From NCBI GenBank assembly GCA_033557465.1, contig CM066047.1:8138234-8202233 (forward strand): 64,000 nucleotides of DNA. The letters are read 5' to 3'. Made by a program: the position numbers and the translations under genes. Of this stretch, positions 51,211-61,119 are shown in pieces. The stretch's first letter is position 1. Every line of letters begins with the position of its first letter. Source of the stretch: Ichthyophis bannanicus (taxonomy: Eukaryota > Chordata > Amphibia > Gymnophiona > Ichthyophiidae). The notes below the pieces were generated by a model. It was given only the letters and a program-made list of their open reading frames with translations, had not been told where the DNA came from and did not search any database.

Positions 51211-52116
51211 CTAGTTTAAAAACCTTTTCAGTAGATTAGCCAGTCTACTACTGAAGACGCATTGACCTTTCTTGGACAGATGGATTCCATCTCTGCTCTG
51301 CAACCCTTGGAACAGCATCCCATGGTCTAGGAAACCAAAACGCTCTCGATGACACCATCCACGCAGCCATGCATTCATCTCCAGGATGCGAGCCTCTCTG
51401 CCTTGGCCTTTACCCTCAACAGGGAGGATTGAAGAGAACACCATCTGTGCACCTAACTGCTTCACCCTCTGTCCCAGAACCATGAAGTCACTTTTGATAC
51501 ATTCCGAGGTATACCTGGCAGTATCATTTGTTCCAACATGGATTAGCAACAATGGGTAATAGTCAGTGGGCTTGATGAGTCTCGGCAAACTCTCCGTAAC
51601 ATCTTGGATTTTGACACCAAGCAGACAGCATATCTCTCTGGACTTCAAGTCTGGTCGGCAGATGGACGCCTCAGTACCCCTCAGAAGAGAGTCTCCAATC
51701 AACACTACCCTTCGTTTCCTTGTGGTCACTGATTCTGCAACTTTGGGGTACTTGAGCTCTGGTTCTTCCATTTCCAGGGATGCTTTCACCTCCTCCACTT
51801 CCAAGGCTGCATAATGGTTGCAGGCCCTAGTGACTTGTGTCCAACCATCGACATTCTGTTGGCACCCATCTTCTCCTCTGCTGGAGAGCTTGGTTGCTGC
51901 AAGAAGCATCTCATCAATGTACTTCTCACGGTCTTCAATGCTCCTCAGCCTCGCCACCTCCTCTCTCAGTTCCTCCACTTGTTTCCTCAGAGCTTCAGCA
52001 TGCAGGCACCCTGCACATGGAACCGGTCCTTCAACTGGCATTAGGACCTCTGTCTGGACCGAGGCAGAAGCTGTAACGGGGGCAGCAGCTTTAGCGATAC
52101 GATTTTTCCCAGCCAT
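51211..52116 (-). CDS. CR1 family 2 ORF1 with SGNH esterase-like domain, intact
   Basis: 301 aa, uninterrupted, starting MAGKNRIAKAAAPVTASASV. A Cys pair (VPCAGCLHAE) is followed by a coiled coil (ALRKQVEELREEVARLRSIE, residues about 45-70). The SGNH hydrolase blocks are complete: GDSLLRG (Ser nucleophile), IHVGTNDTARY (Gly, Asn-Asp) and SRDGIHLSKKG (Asp, His), in the right order. ORF1 of CR1 elements commonly carries this esterase domain, thought to aid retrotransposition. ORF2 follows about 110 bp downstream. This is the only intact CR1 ORF1 here. Confidence 0.92.
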   Translation of the reverse strand: MAGKNRIAKAAAPVTASASVQTEVLMPVEGPVPCAGCLHAEALRKQVEELREEVARLRSIEDREKYIDEMLLAATKLSSRGEDGCQQNVDGWTQVTRACNHYAALEVEEVKASLEMEEPELKYPKVAESVTTRKRRVVLIGDSLLRGTEASICRPDLKSREICCLLGVKIQDVTESLPRLIKPTDYYPLLLIHVGTNDTARYTSECIKSDFMVLGQRVKQLGAQMVFSSILPVEGKGQGREARILEMNAWLRGWCHRERFGFLDHGMLFQGLQSRDGIHLSKKGQCVFSSRLANLLKRFLN

Positions 52117-54181
52117 TGTTCTGTTTGTGGAGCTTAGGTATCTGTTAAAGCAAAAGAGAGAGATCTACCAAGTACCAGCCGGTTTCCCAGCTGTCCTTTC
52201 AGAAAAAAAAGCAGTTAAATCTCCTTAATTATATTCAAAATGTGCTGGTCCAATTCTCTGTGCTTTGTCAAATGGGGAGGTGCCCTATAAAGCAAGACTA
52301 CTCGCTAAGGGTGGGTGGGAGTCGGGGTGGGTAGGGAGGGATCTAACACCTGATTAGGTGTTAGCAGTTCCCAAAGCTGAGGAGGTTACTGGAGTTCAAC
52401 CACCTACTGTGCTCAAGGAAAGTCCCACTAAAGCACCAAAAAGAAAGTAACCTTGCTTTAAAAATGTACAAAAAACCCTTTTAAGAGCTCCCAGTCAGAG
52501 AGCTAACAATTTAATATAATAAAACAAACCCTTAAATCCTTACTGTTGGTTGATCTGGAGAGCTCCTGTAGGCAACCTGATTGTCAGTTTGGACCAGAAC
52601 TGTCTTATGACCGAGCTAGGCCTGAAATGCTATCATAGCATTGTAAATGGCTCTTAGCTCTAAGAGGTTTATTTGAAGAGAGGCCTCTTGTGAGGTCCAG
52701 AGACCCTGAGTGGAAAGATTGTGCAAGTGGGCTCCCCAACCCAGCTTGGACGCATCTGTTGTCAGGGTGATCTGGGGCAGTGGTTGCTGGAAGGGGGAGC
52801 CTACCAGGAGGTTTGAGGGACTGCCACCACTGTAGGGACAAAACGAGATGTGTCGAATTCTTGATTTTGTCCGTTAAGCGACCTGTGGCTTGTGTCCACT
52901 GCGAAGAGAGGGTCCACTGAGCCACTCGCATGTGTAGGTTGGCATAAGGGACCACATGTACAGTGGATGCCATATGCCCCAGCAGTTGAAGCATTTCCCG
53001 GGCAGTTAGGAGGGTTTTCTTTACTGCTTAGGAAGCCAATTCTATTATTCGTAGACAGCGCGGCTGTGGCAGGAATGCCTTTGATTACTGCATGTCTAAG
53101 CGAGCCCCTATGAACTCTAGGGATTGAGAAGGGGTGAGGTGAGACTTTGGGTGGTTGACTACCAGACCCAAATATTGGAGAATTCTCATGGCACGAGAAA
53201 CAGCTCGTTGTTTCTGGAGCTGTTGGTGCTCTGATGAGCCAATCGTCTAAGAAGGGGAAGACGAATATCCCCAGAATTCTCAGGAGTGCTGCTACTACAG
53301 CCATGCATTTTGTTAAGACTCTTGGGACAGAGGTCAGCCCGAATGGAAGGACTCTGTATTGGAAGTGGTTTCCTTGAAAAAGAAATCAAAGGTACTTCCT
53401 GTGATTTACATGGATGAGGATATGCGTGTACGCATCTCTTAGATCTAGAGAACATAACCAATCCTTATTCTGAAGGTATGGTAAAAGTGTTCCGAAGGGA
53501 GATCATCTTGAACTTTTCTCGGAAGAGAAATTTGTTCAATTCTCTGAGGTCCAGGATAGGTCTATATCCCCCTGTCTTCTTTGGGATAAGAAAATAGGGG
53601 GAGTAGAACCCCCTCCCCCGTTGGGATATGGGTACTTCTTCTATTGCTCCCTGAGCAAGAAGATGAAGCGACCTCCTGACACAGGATGTCGGTGACAGGG
53701 CCTTGAGAATTGAATTGTTTTATGATTGTAGGCGGGGGCATGCTGAGAAAGTGAAGTTTGTACCCCTGTCCTACAATGGACAGAGTCCAGTTTTCTGATG
53801 TTATTTGTTACCATCTTTTGGCAAAATGGCATAATCTGCCCAGAATGGTCAAGGGTTCTGGACCATTCAGAGGCAAAATGGTTAAGTTCTCTAGGTAGAA
53901 GTCAAGGCCCCTGCGGAGGCTGTACTTGATGAGCCGGTTGAGCTCTTTGAGCTTGCAGCTTTCTTTGTTGTCTAGGTTGCTGCCCCTTCTGGGGAGCATG
54001 AACTGAACAGTGAATTGGATGGGAATAAGAGTGGTAAGATTTTTTCTTTTTGTTAAAGAAAAACTTCTTGCCTGTTTTTTTCTTTGATGGGTTGGCTGTA
54101 AACTTTGATAGTCTATTCAAGGTGGTATTGTCAGATTAAATCTGATTAGCCTTGGTCTCCCAATCTTTCCCAAATAAGTTT

Positions 54182-55732
54182 TCACCTGTGCAAGGAATGT
54201 TTCCTAACTTCTCTTGCACCCAACTCCTCTAAATCTGATGCTTGGAGCCAGGCAATGCGCCGTGCTCCGATAGCAATAGCAGAGGTTCTGCTAATAGCTT
54301 CAAAGCAGTTAAAAGCTGCACGGTTCACATATTTGGAGACATTTTGAGCGTGCTTGAGCAGAGTGAGGTACTGACCCCGTTTATCTTCAGGAAGAAGAGG
54401 GCTCATGCGTTCCAGATCCGCTGTAACTGCCTCAAGAAACATTTCCATGTAAAGGGAATATGAGTTAATCCTAGCTGCTAGAATGGAGGATTGAAAGCAT
54501 CGATGCCCAAAGGCATCGAGTGTCCTTGATTCACGGCCTGGCGGGTTGGAAGAATGCGTTTTAGCACTCTTTATTCTCCGCATGACTGATTCCACTACCA
54601 TGGAATGGTGTGGTAACTGAGTCTTCTGAAACCCTGGAGAAGGTGGGAATCGGTACATGGTATCGAGGCGTCGAGAATGCGGTGACACCGTTAAGGGAGT
54701 TTCCCACATTCTGAACATAAGATCTTGAAGGATCTGATGAATGGGCAGCATCGCTGCCTCTTTGGGAGCCATAGGGTATTGCAGAATTCTTAGTTCTTCT
54801 GCCCTAGATTCCTTCTCAGGAGTAACCGTGATTGAAAGCCCTTTAGCTACATCACGTATAAAATCCTGAAAAGACATGTCTTCAGGAGGAGACATTCTGC
54901 GCTCAGGAGGAGGAGATGGATCCTTCAACATAACTGCTCTTGTATCGGTAGAGTCATCGGAATTAGAACACTCATCGGAGCTTTGCATCAATCGATGCTG
55001 GTACCGATGAATATCGGTACTATGGTGTTTCGGTTCCAACCCCTCGATGCCGGAGAAATTCTCGAGGCTCGGCATGGGAGGAAGCCGTCCCACCTGAGTG
55101 GGTGCCACTGGAGCCGGTACCGGTATCGGTACCGAGCTCATTTGAACCGTCTGTAGCGGTCTTAGCAGTACCGAGGCAGCTAAGAGTGACGCTAGATTGC
55201 GTTCAATAGCAAGGATTCTCTTATCCATTGCTAATGTCGAATCCTGGTTGGTACCGGTGGAAGCGGCTACGACCCCAGAACATGGCAATAGAGGTTCTAC
55301 AGAGGTGGAGGTCTCTGGAACATTCTGAGACCCCATTTGTGCTTTGGAGACCAAAGACTCCCGCCGGGGCAATTTTGCTGGTGTACTTTCCTCGAGGTTA
55401 GTGCCAGTGGCATCTCGATGCTTTGCAGGAGATTTACCCTTCAAGGACCGGCTAGTCTTTACAGACTTTTGTTTAGTTACCTGAGATCCATGAGAGGAAG
55501 ATGAAACCCTGGAGGACGTCGATGCAACTGACATCGTATCAACCGTGAAAAGAGAACCGGCCTTTGCAGCTCTGTTCTGCAGGCCCCTTTTGGTCATCTT
55601 TCTACAGGAGAGACACTCCGCTGGACAATGTTCAGGACCTAAACATTTGAGATACCATTCGTGGGTGTCAGTGATGGAAATAGTACTGCCACAGTTTGGA
55701 AATTTTTTAAAACCACTAGCTGGCTTCTCCAT
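54182..55732 (-). CDS. DIRS gag-like protein, intact
   Basis: 516 aa, uninterrupted, starting MEKPASGFKKFPNCGSTISI. The N-terminal block DTHEWYLKCLGPEHCPAECL matches the Cys/His pattern (H-x3-C-LG-x2-H-x-x-x-C) of DIRS gag proteins. A Ser-rich basic stretch follows (SSRVSSSSHGSQVTKQKSVK), then an acidic middle with Ser/Asp (DECSNSDDSTDT), and a C-terminal conserved part (PEDKRGQYLTLLKHAQNVSK). It would form the particle core and bind RNA. It precedes the RT frame; the copy keeps gag open while RT and recombinase are broken. Confidence 0.88.
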   Translation of the reverse strand: MEKPASGFKKFPNCGSTISITDTHEWYLKCLGPEHCPAECLSCRKMTKRGLQNRAAKAGSLFTVDTMSVASTSSRVSSSSHGSQVTKQKSVKTSRSLKGKSPAKHRDATGTNLEESTPAKLPRRESLVSKAQMGSQNVPETSTSVEPLLPCSGVVAASTGTNQDSTLAMDKRILAIERNLASLLAASVLLRPLQTVQMSSVPIPVPAPVAPTQVGRLPPMPSLENFSGIEGLEPKHHSTDIHRYQHRLMQSSDECSNSDDSTDTRAVMLKDPSPPPERRMSPPEDMSFQDFIRDVAKGLSITVTPEKESRAEELRILQYPMAPKEAAMLPIHQILQDLMFRMWETPLTVSPHSRRLDTMYRFPPSPGFQKTQLPHHSMVVESVMRRIKSAKTHSSNPPGRESRTLDAFGHRCFQSSILAARINSYSLYMEMFLEAVTADLERMSPLLPEDKRGQYLTLLKHAQNVSKYVNRAAFNCFEAISRTSAIAIGARRIAWLQASDLEELGAREVRKHSLHR

Positions 55733-56120
55733 GACTGGAAAATTTTGGGCCTAGTGCCCAAAATGGCGCTTAACCCCAGGAGGGGTGAAGCACCGAAGAA
55801 AAGTTTGTTTGTTTGTTTTAAGAAGAAAATAAGAAAAGATAACCGGCGGTACCGGTAGGCGTCAAATGAAGGCAGACGCGACCACAAAAAACAAGAAAGA
55901 AGATAAAGTTTTCTGCGGTGACAGGAAACATCCTGTCGGCTCCGCAGAAAACAAAGAACTGAAGTGAGAGAGGCAGTGAGGCGGGAAGGCAGCATGCATG
56001 CGCTGTGGGATGCTCCTAAAAGCTTTCCTTTTGGACGCTGGGGAGCGTTCCCGCGCAGGCTCCGTCGGTACCGACGATACCCCATATGTGAAGACTACAT
56101 TCCTGCTTGTTCCTGGAGAT

Positions 56121-56400
56121 TAATGATTATTTGGAAGTTCATCAGGTGAAGGTGTTGGATACTAAAAAGCTGTACTTTTCAAGGCAAATTAATTTGGCTT
56201 CTAGCCAGCCAAAAGTGCTCTTTGAGGCGGTTTCGACTTGATTAAAGGACAGTCATGCAGTTATATTTTCCCCACTTTCTGATATGGAGTTTGGTGATAC
56301 TTTTCAAAAGGGCATGTTCTAATACTGTCAATTTCAAACATCATGCAAGAGAAATGGGAAATGGATTTTGAGGGCGTGGCTATCCTTATTCATGTATCAA
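56121..56400 (+). mobile_element. L2-like LINE, right of DIRS
   Basis: Continues the LINE of 45690-46164 after the DIRS: plus-strand translation gives KLYFSRQINLASSQPKVLFE-like text, the linker between endonuclease and RT. Frames broken. It is followed at about 56540 by a Penelope-like fragment that may have inserted into the same LINE, since L2-like RT sequence resumes at 58535. Confidence 0.5.
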
Positions 56401-56539
56401 TACAGTTAGGGGCATCAGTGCAGTATCCTCCGACTGGACCACATTATTAAAGAAAGTTACGAACTTGAAAGGGACAATCTGGTCTGCTTTCTTACCTTTT
56501 CCAATTTATCGAAGGATATACAAAGGAGACTAAAAAACG

Positions 56540-57060
56540 AATAGCATCTATTGCAGACAATTACTTGCTTTTCAAAGAAAAATATTACTGCTGCACACAG
56601 AAAAGGACCAAATCCTAAAATTATTATGGTACCTTCTGCTTTACCAGAACATATATCTAAGCCACTGGTAAAGGACCATTACAAATGTGGACATTATTCC
56701 ATTTGTGAGTTGTCCATAAAGGTTAAACAATTCTTTGAACATCTCAATATAAAAAAATACTATTTGGATCACTTTTCTACTATACATAGGCAAGGCCGAT
56801 AGGAATATACGCACTAGAATAGTAGAATACAGAAGTTGTCTGAAAAGAAACCTTGAAGAAGATAAGCCTTTGGTAGCACATTGCAGTGAGAAGAAACATG
56901 ATACAAAAGATAGATTTTTTGTAGTAAAGATGGTTAAAAAGCAGAGAGGAGGAGCTATAAATAAGATCTTATTACGGAGTGAATAAAGATTTATATATAT
57001 GTGGAACACTTATCATCTAGTGGACTAAACAATGACATTGACTAATTTCTATGAAAACCT
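56540..57060 (+). mobile_element. Penelope-like element, GIY-YIG endonuclease end
   Basis: Plus-strand frames contain DHYKCGHYSICE (the C-G-x-C/Y-S-x-C block before the GIY-YIG domain), then in another frame RTRIVEYRSCLKRNLEEDKP, LVAHCSEKKHDTKD and GGAINKILLRSE, in the order found at the C-terminus of Penelope-like proteins; the GIY-YIG motif itself is not preserved. The end of the frame reads LNNDID. Degraded by frameshifts and stops. Confidence 0.75.
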
Positions 57061-57584
57061 TTGTGATACTCATAACTAGTTAGTCAACATATTATTTAAT
57101 CGTATACATAATACCTCATAGTATAATGTATAAGTATCTTATTAACTTGAAAATATGTTTCTTCTTTCACAGAAATACAAAAGTCTAGATAATATGATGA
57201 TATGACCATAAATATAGAATACATAGACGCACATCTCCATTTGTTAAATTGGCATTTTATTAACTGGCAAACTGTCTTTCATTTCTTTCATATCTCAACA
57301 AGTAGAGGTGACCTGCATGGCGTGCTGGGTACACCCCTAAACAAAGGCATGGGGAATGATGCAGTTTTTGTCGATAATTGAAAAAACGCTATTGTTTATT
57401 GACATTCTTGCACTGAGACTTGTCAGTATTTAATATGGAGTGGTGCATCATTTTTCATACCAGCTACACGCATATACTGTTTTCTCTTTCTTTTGAATAC
57501 TCTCAACAATCAGCATTATTAGGAACATCTTGTGAATTATCCCTAGAGATATAGAATCAAACTACCATATTCCAAATGCTATAT

Positions 57585-57762
57585 CAGTGGTTCTCAACCC
57601 AGTCCTCTAGGACCTTCAGGTCAGTCAGGTTTCAGGATATCCACAATGAATATGCATGAGATGGAAGCAGTATATGAAGATCTCTCTCAGGCATATTCAT
57701 TGTGGATATCCTGAAAACTTGGCTGGCCTGTGGTTCCCAGAAGACTGGGATGAGAACTACTG
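57585..57762. mobile_element. hAT MITE, 178 bp, with 8-bp target duplication
   Basis: Ends: CAGTGGTTCTCAACCCAGTC at 57585 and GACTGGGATGAGAACTACTG (complementary) at the right. Flanks TGCTATAT (57577-57584) and TTCTATAT (57763-57770) match 7 of 8, as in a hAT target duplication. The inside is partly palindromic around GGATATCCACAATGAATATG, which recurs inverted (CATATTCATTGTGGATATCC). No coding capacity. Confidence 0.88.
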
Positions 57763-58234
57763 TTCTATATCATAGATGGTACGATGCCGCCTAAATGATT
57801 ATGTCGATGTGTGGATTATAACACTTTACCCATGCTGGACTTTGTCGGGTGGACAGCGTCTTTACTGCTTTTAACAATTTAGTGTGGCTGCCATGTTCAG
57901 ATAACATAGCTTGGTAAGTTTATAGTTTATTAAAACTTCATAAACCAACTCTCAATACATATCAAAGCAGTTCACAAAAAAAAAAAGAAGGAAAATGTAA
58001 AAGGAACTACAATTAAAATAGTATAGTTAGCAACAGTCATTCCACAGTAAAAGGTAGGGTAGGGTAGGATAGAGAGAGGCATAGGATCGTCGGAGGAGGT
58101 ATCAGTGGGATGTGATTGTTCCAAGTTGTATTCCGAATTTTAGGTGATTCTGCTCCGGAGATTGTTTTGGATGTTTATAGATTGGGCAAGTTACTTGATG
58201 ATATCTGTAAAAAGACTCAGTTTTGTATATCTAT

Positions 58235-58241
<7 letters not shown>

Positions 58242-58290
<49 letters not shown>
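58242..58290. repeat. TA/CA dinucleotide microsatellite
   Basis: A run of TA followed by CA repeats, about 49 bp in total. Confidence 0.95.
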
Positions 58291-58534
58291 GTACTAATGT
58301 CTTTATTTGGAATACATTTCGAGATTTGTCTATGTTTTTAATGAGATCATATATGACTTAATATTATTGTGGATGATCAATATATGTTTGCTTATTTTCG
58401 TTCTTTACACTCTTTAAGATTATACACCCCTGAAGAAGTCTGATATAGATGAAACATTATCGTGTAGGGAGGAAGTGAAGTGTATGGACTCTTAAGAAAT
58501 AAACCTGCTCCTGTTTTAACACCTTGTGTGTTAT

Positions 58535-59965
58535 CATGGCTGTTTACTTCGCTCTTTGGTTGCCCTTGTTGGGCATTGTTTAAAGAGGTGTCTGAAAGTA
58601 ATGTATTACAAGCCATTGATTCTTTGAACTGTTCTTCCAGTCCACTTAAGCCCTGCTCTATGTTAGTGCTGAAGTCTTTGAAGCTTGATTTGGCAACTTC
58701 CATGACCTCAATACTGAATGGTTCTTTGCATGATGGTGTTGTTCCTAAGTTATTGAAGAAGGCAAGTATATACACCTGTTAAAAAAAAAAAAAACAACAC
58801 AGCTTAATCCAAGTGATTTGCTGAATTTTCATCCTATTTCGTCTTTGTCATTTGCAGTGTAGGTTACTGAAGAAATTAGTGTGTTGCAATTGGATGCTTT
58901 TATCTGCTAATCAGACCTTGGACTCTTTTCAGTTTGGTTTTCGGGCTGGTCAGAGCACAGAATCTCTGTTGGTGGCAATATTCTGAGGTTTTGATGGGTC
59001 TCTTTTCTTTTTGGTTTTATTGCATGGGGCTGCAACTTTTGATACACTTGATCATAATATTTAGCTTTACTGTTTGAAGATGATTGGTGTGTCTGGTACT
59101 GTGCTTTCATAGTTCCAGTTGTTTCTGGCTGGGCAATGGGTGTAGGTGAGGTATCATAGGGATTGTTTATCATGGTATCCCCCTTAAGAGTGGTGTTCCA
59201 CAGGGCTCATCTTTGTCCAATTTGTACATGTTGCCATCATTGTGCAAGTTGCTGTCAGAGCTGGGGTACATTATTTTGTTTACGCTAGTGATATACAAAA
59301 TTTTGATTCCTTTTTCTGGAGCACTGAATGAGAAAGAAGGAGTTGTCAATGAGCAGTTGTGATAGTGAGAGGTTGGATGGTTGAGAATAGAATGATTTTG
59401 AATGTTGCAAAGAATGAGCTTTTAATTTTGTCCTGGATGGGTCCTACACCAAATGGGTTGGCTATTCCTATGCCAATGCAGGCTTGTGATTTGAGAGTTT
59501 TATTAGACATGAAGTTGAACTTGCGGCCCCAGATTAATTCTGTTATTAAGGCTTCATTTTTTAAGCTTCAAATGTTGTGTCGGCTAAAGCTATTTTTAGA
59601 CAGTGAGGATTTTTGTACAGTGTTGTAGTCCTTGGTGCTGATGCATCTTGATTATTGTAATGCTCTTTTTCTGTAGCTGCCTGCTAGGTCTATGCATGCT
59701 ATACAAGCCATGCAGAATACTACAGTGTGGCTTTTAGTCATTTTGATCATATATCAAAAGTCGCATACAGTACAAAATACTAGTCACCACCTTCAAGCTA
59801 ATCAAAGATATCGCCCCATCATACCTCAATACATTACTCACCAAGGAAAACCACCACCGAAACCAAAGAGAACAAAAACAAGCTAGCCATCCCATCCGAC
59901 TTAAAGAAATCCAGAAAATCAACTAACATAGCTTTTTCCCACAGGAACAATCTCCCAAACATAAG
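58535..59965 (+). mobile_element. L2-like LINE, RT and C-terminal part, decayed
   Basis: Broken plus-strand frames: FKEVSESNVLQAIDSLNCSS (58480-58775), QFGFRAGQSTESLLVA (58930), a GAATFDTLDHN block (59030), HGDDQ-like sequence near 59270, then WMVENRMILNVAKNELLILS (59390) and PARSMHAIQAMQNTTVWLL (59680). These follow the order of L2-type RT and thumb. No intact frame is left. It may be the downstream part of the LINE interrupted by DIRS and the Penelope-like insertion. Confidence 0.65.
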
Positions 59966-60167
59966 ATCCATAGGGGTATGTTTACTAAACCCTCCTAACG
60001 TGCGCGCCGTGTTAGTGTGCAGGATGCCATAAAAGGAGTGGGCGTGTCAGTCTTAAAAAAGCAAACCGGGATTAATCGTGTGCTAATGTGCGCCGCGCAC
60101 AGTAGCGCATGAGAAACGCGCGCGGGAAGCATAAGCAGGCGCACTGATGTGCAAGCAGAGGAACAGA

Positions 60168-60240
60168 GCCACAGTACAATGGTTAAGACACTGACTGATG
60201 GTACAGGGATCATGGGTTCAATCCCCCACTGTGCCCAATG
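60168..60240 (+). other. tRNA-like module 1 (A and B boxes)
   Basis: Box A-like TGGTTAAGACAC near 60180 and box B-like GGTTCAATCCC at 60215-60225, with a spacing of about 35 bp. Not a folded tRNA gene: no clean acceptor stem. Start of the first 409-bp unit. Confidence 0.6.
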
Positions 60241-60579
60241 AATAAGGCTGGCTGAGGCACTACCTGGTATGTGTAATATTGCATTATGAGGCATTTTAAT
60301 TTTATTTTAATTACTACTGCTAGCAAATGCACTCTCAAAGCACTGTAATATAAGATGCTGCATAAGGCACCCCATAAGGTACCCCAGAGGGCACATTTTA
60401 AAGTGCACTGTCCGCCACGGCACCCTACAATGTTGCTGAAAGGGTGGCCTATAGGGCGCCATATAGGGTGCCCTATGAGGCACAGCAAGGTCATAGCACT
60501 GTGTTTGATGGCAGCACTGTGCATTTAAACGCATGAAAATCTTAAGTAGGTGCGCTAACATGCAAGGAGGAACAGCAGT

Positions 60580-60645
60580 GTTGCACAATGGTTAAGGCAC
60601 TGACTGATGATGCAGGGGTCATGAGTTCGATCCCCAGTGTGCCTA
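60580..60645 (+). other. tRNA-like module 2 (A and B boxes)
   Basis: Box A-like TGGTTAAGGCAC at 60589 and box B-like AGTTCGATCCC at 60624-60634, matching module 1 at a distance of 409 bp. Confidence 0.6.
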
Positions 60646-61039
60646 ATACATAAGGCTGGCTGAGGCATCAGCTTTGACATGTAAGTATTGTTTCCTGCAG
60701 CACTTTATTTGTGTTTTATTAATTGCTGCCAGCAAACACATCCTCACGTGCCGTAACTGAAGGTGCCGCATAAGGCACCCTATAAGGCACTCCATAGGGC
60801 ACATTATAAAGTGCACTGTCCGCCATGGCACCCTATAATGTCCCCTATAGGGCACCCTATAAGTCGCTCCACAGGATAACGTATAGTGCACCTTATATGG
60901 ACGGTAACCATAAGGTGCCCTATAGGGCGCCCTATAAAGCGCCCTCTGAGGCACCTTATGGGTACAGTACACTAAGGGTGTTTTTGCTGGCAGCAATAAT
61001 GTACATTAAAAAGAGATAATGCTTTGGGCAGCCCTATCA

Positions 61040-61110
61040 AATAACCCCAATGTGGGTTTGAATCCATGACCTCTGGATCCACAGGCAGTGAAGTAACCAG
61101 TGGGCTACAG
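61040..61110 (-). other. tRNA-like module 3, minus strand
   Basis: On the minus strand a box A-like TAGCCCACTGG (61097-61107) and a box B-like GGATTCAAACCC (61054-61065). Less regular than modules 1 and 2. Confidence 0.45.
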
Positions 61111-61119
61111 TTCTATAGC

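Larger units (their letters stand above)
48256..52545 (-). mobile_element. CR1 LINE, family 2, full length, inside DIRS
   Basis: Includes a 5' UTR (52545-52117), ORF1, ORF2 and the 3' tail (rc of AAAACATAGAAACATAGAAA at 48256). It disrupts the DIRS RNase H between DNQVAYRSSPDQPTV and FYIKKQGG, and so arrived after DIRS. It is the reference copy for family 2 and the empty-site source for piggyBac (6641-9055) and the TG...CA element (26855-28362). Confidence 0.94.
47828..54120 (-). pseudogene. DIRS reverse transcriptase and RNase H, degraded and split by CR1
   Basis: Minus-strand pieces from 54120 to 52550 and 48255 to 47828. RT motifs: CSLDLRDAYTHILI (near 53450), YRVLPFGLTSVPRVL and the catalytic FPFLDDWLIRA (near 53250; DIRS use LDD). 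RNase H continues as VQTDNQVAY (near 52600), interrupted there by a full-length CR1, and resumes with FYIKKQGGMGSLSLCNEALR (48250) and GTPDIDLFAGPLNAKLPRF. Many frame changes and stops exist. RNase H would remove template RNA. Confidence 0.85.
46165..56120 (-). mobile_element. DIRS retrotransposon with inverted terminal repeats
   Basis: The left end (46165-46260) and the right end (about 56035-56105) are inverted copies of each other: AAGTCTTCACATATGGGGTATCG and GTCGGTACCGACGG recur in reverse. An internal block (46412-46510) repeats the terminal sequences in inverted orientation, as the DIRS internal complementary region does. Gene order on the minus strand is gag, RT-RNase H, tyrosine recombinase. 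Removing the CR1 nested at 48256-52545 leaves about 5.7 kb, the usual DIRS size. Inserted in an L2-like LINE. Confidence 0.93.
57061..58534 (+). mobile_element. Probable Penelope-like 3' UTR with nested repeats
   Basis: Non-coding AT-rich stretch with a hAT MITE (57585-57762), a SINE-like piece near 57910-58060 (TTTATTAAAACTTCATAAACC then AAAGCAGTTCACAAAA) and a TA/CA microsatellite (58242-58290). Near 58432 CCTGAAGAAGTCTGATATAG and GATGAAACATTAT resemble the 3' ends seen in Penelope-like elements. The whole assignment is inferred. Confidence 0.4.
60120..60940. repeat. Tandem 409-bp duplication with tRNA-like modules
   Basis: ATGGTTAAG at 60179 recurs at 60588 (409 bp), GGGCAC...TTA near 60389 recurs at 60797 (408 bp), and the text before (GCAAGCAGAGGAACAG against GCAAGGAGGAACAG) also repeats. 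Each unit has a tRNA-like head and a tail rich in GGCACCCTATAAGG-type words. Confidence 0.85.
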
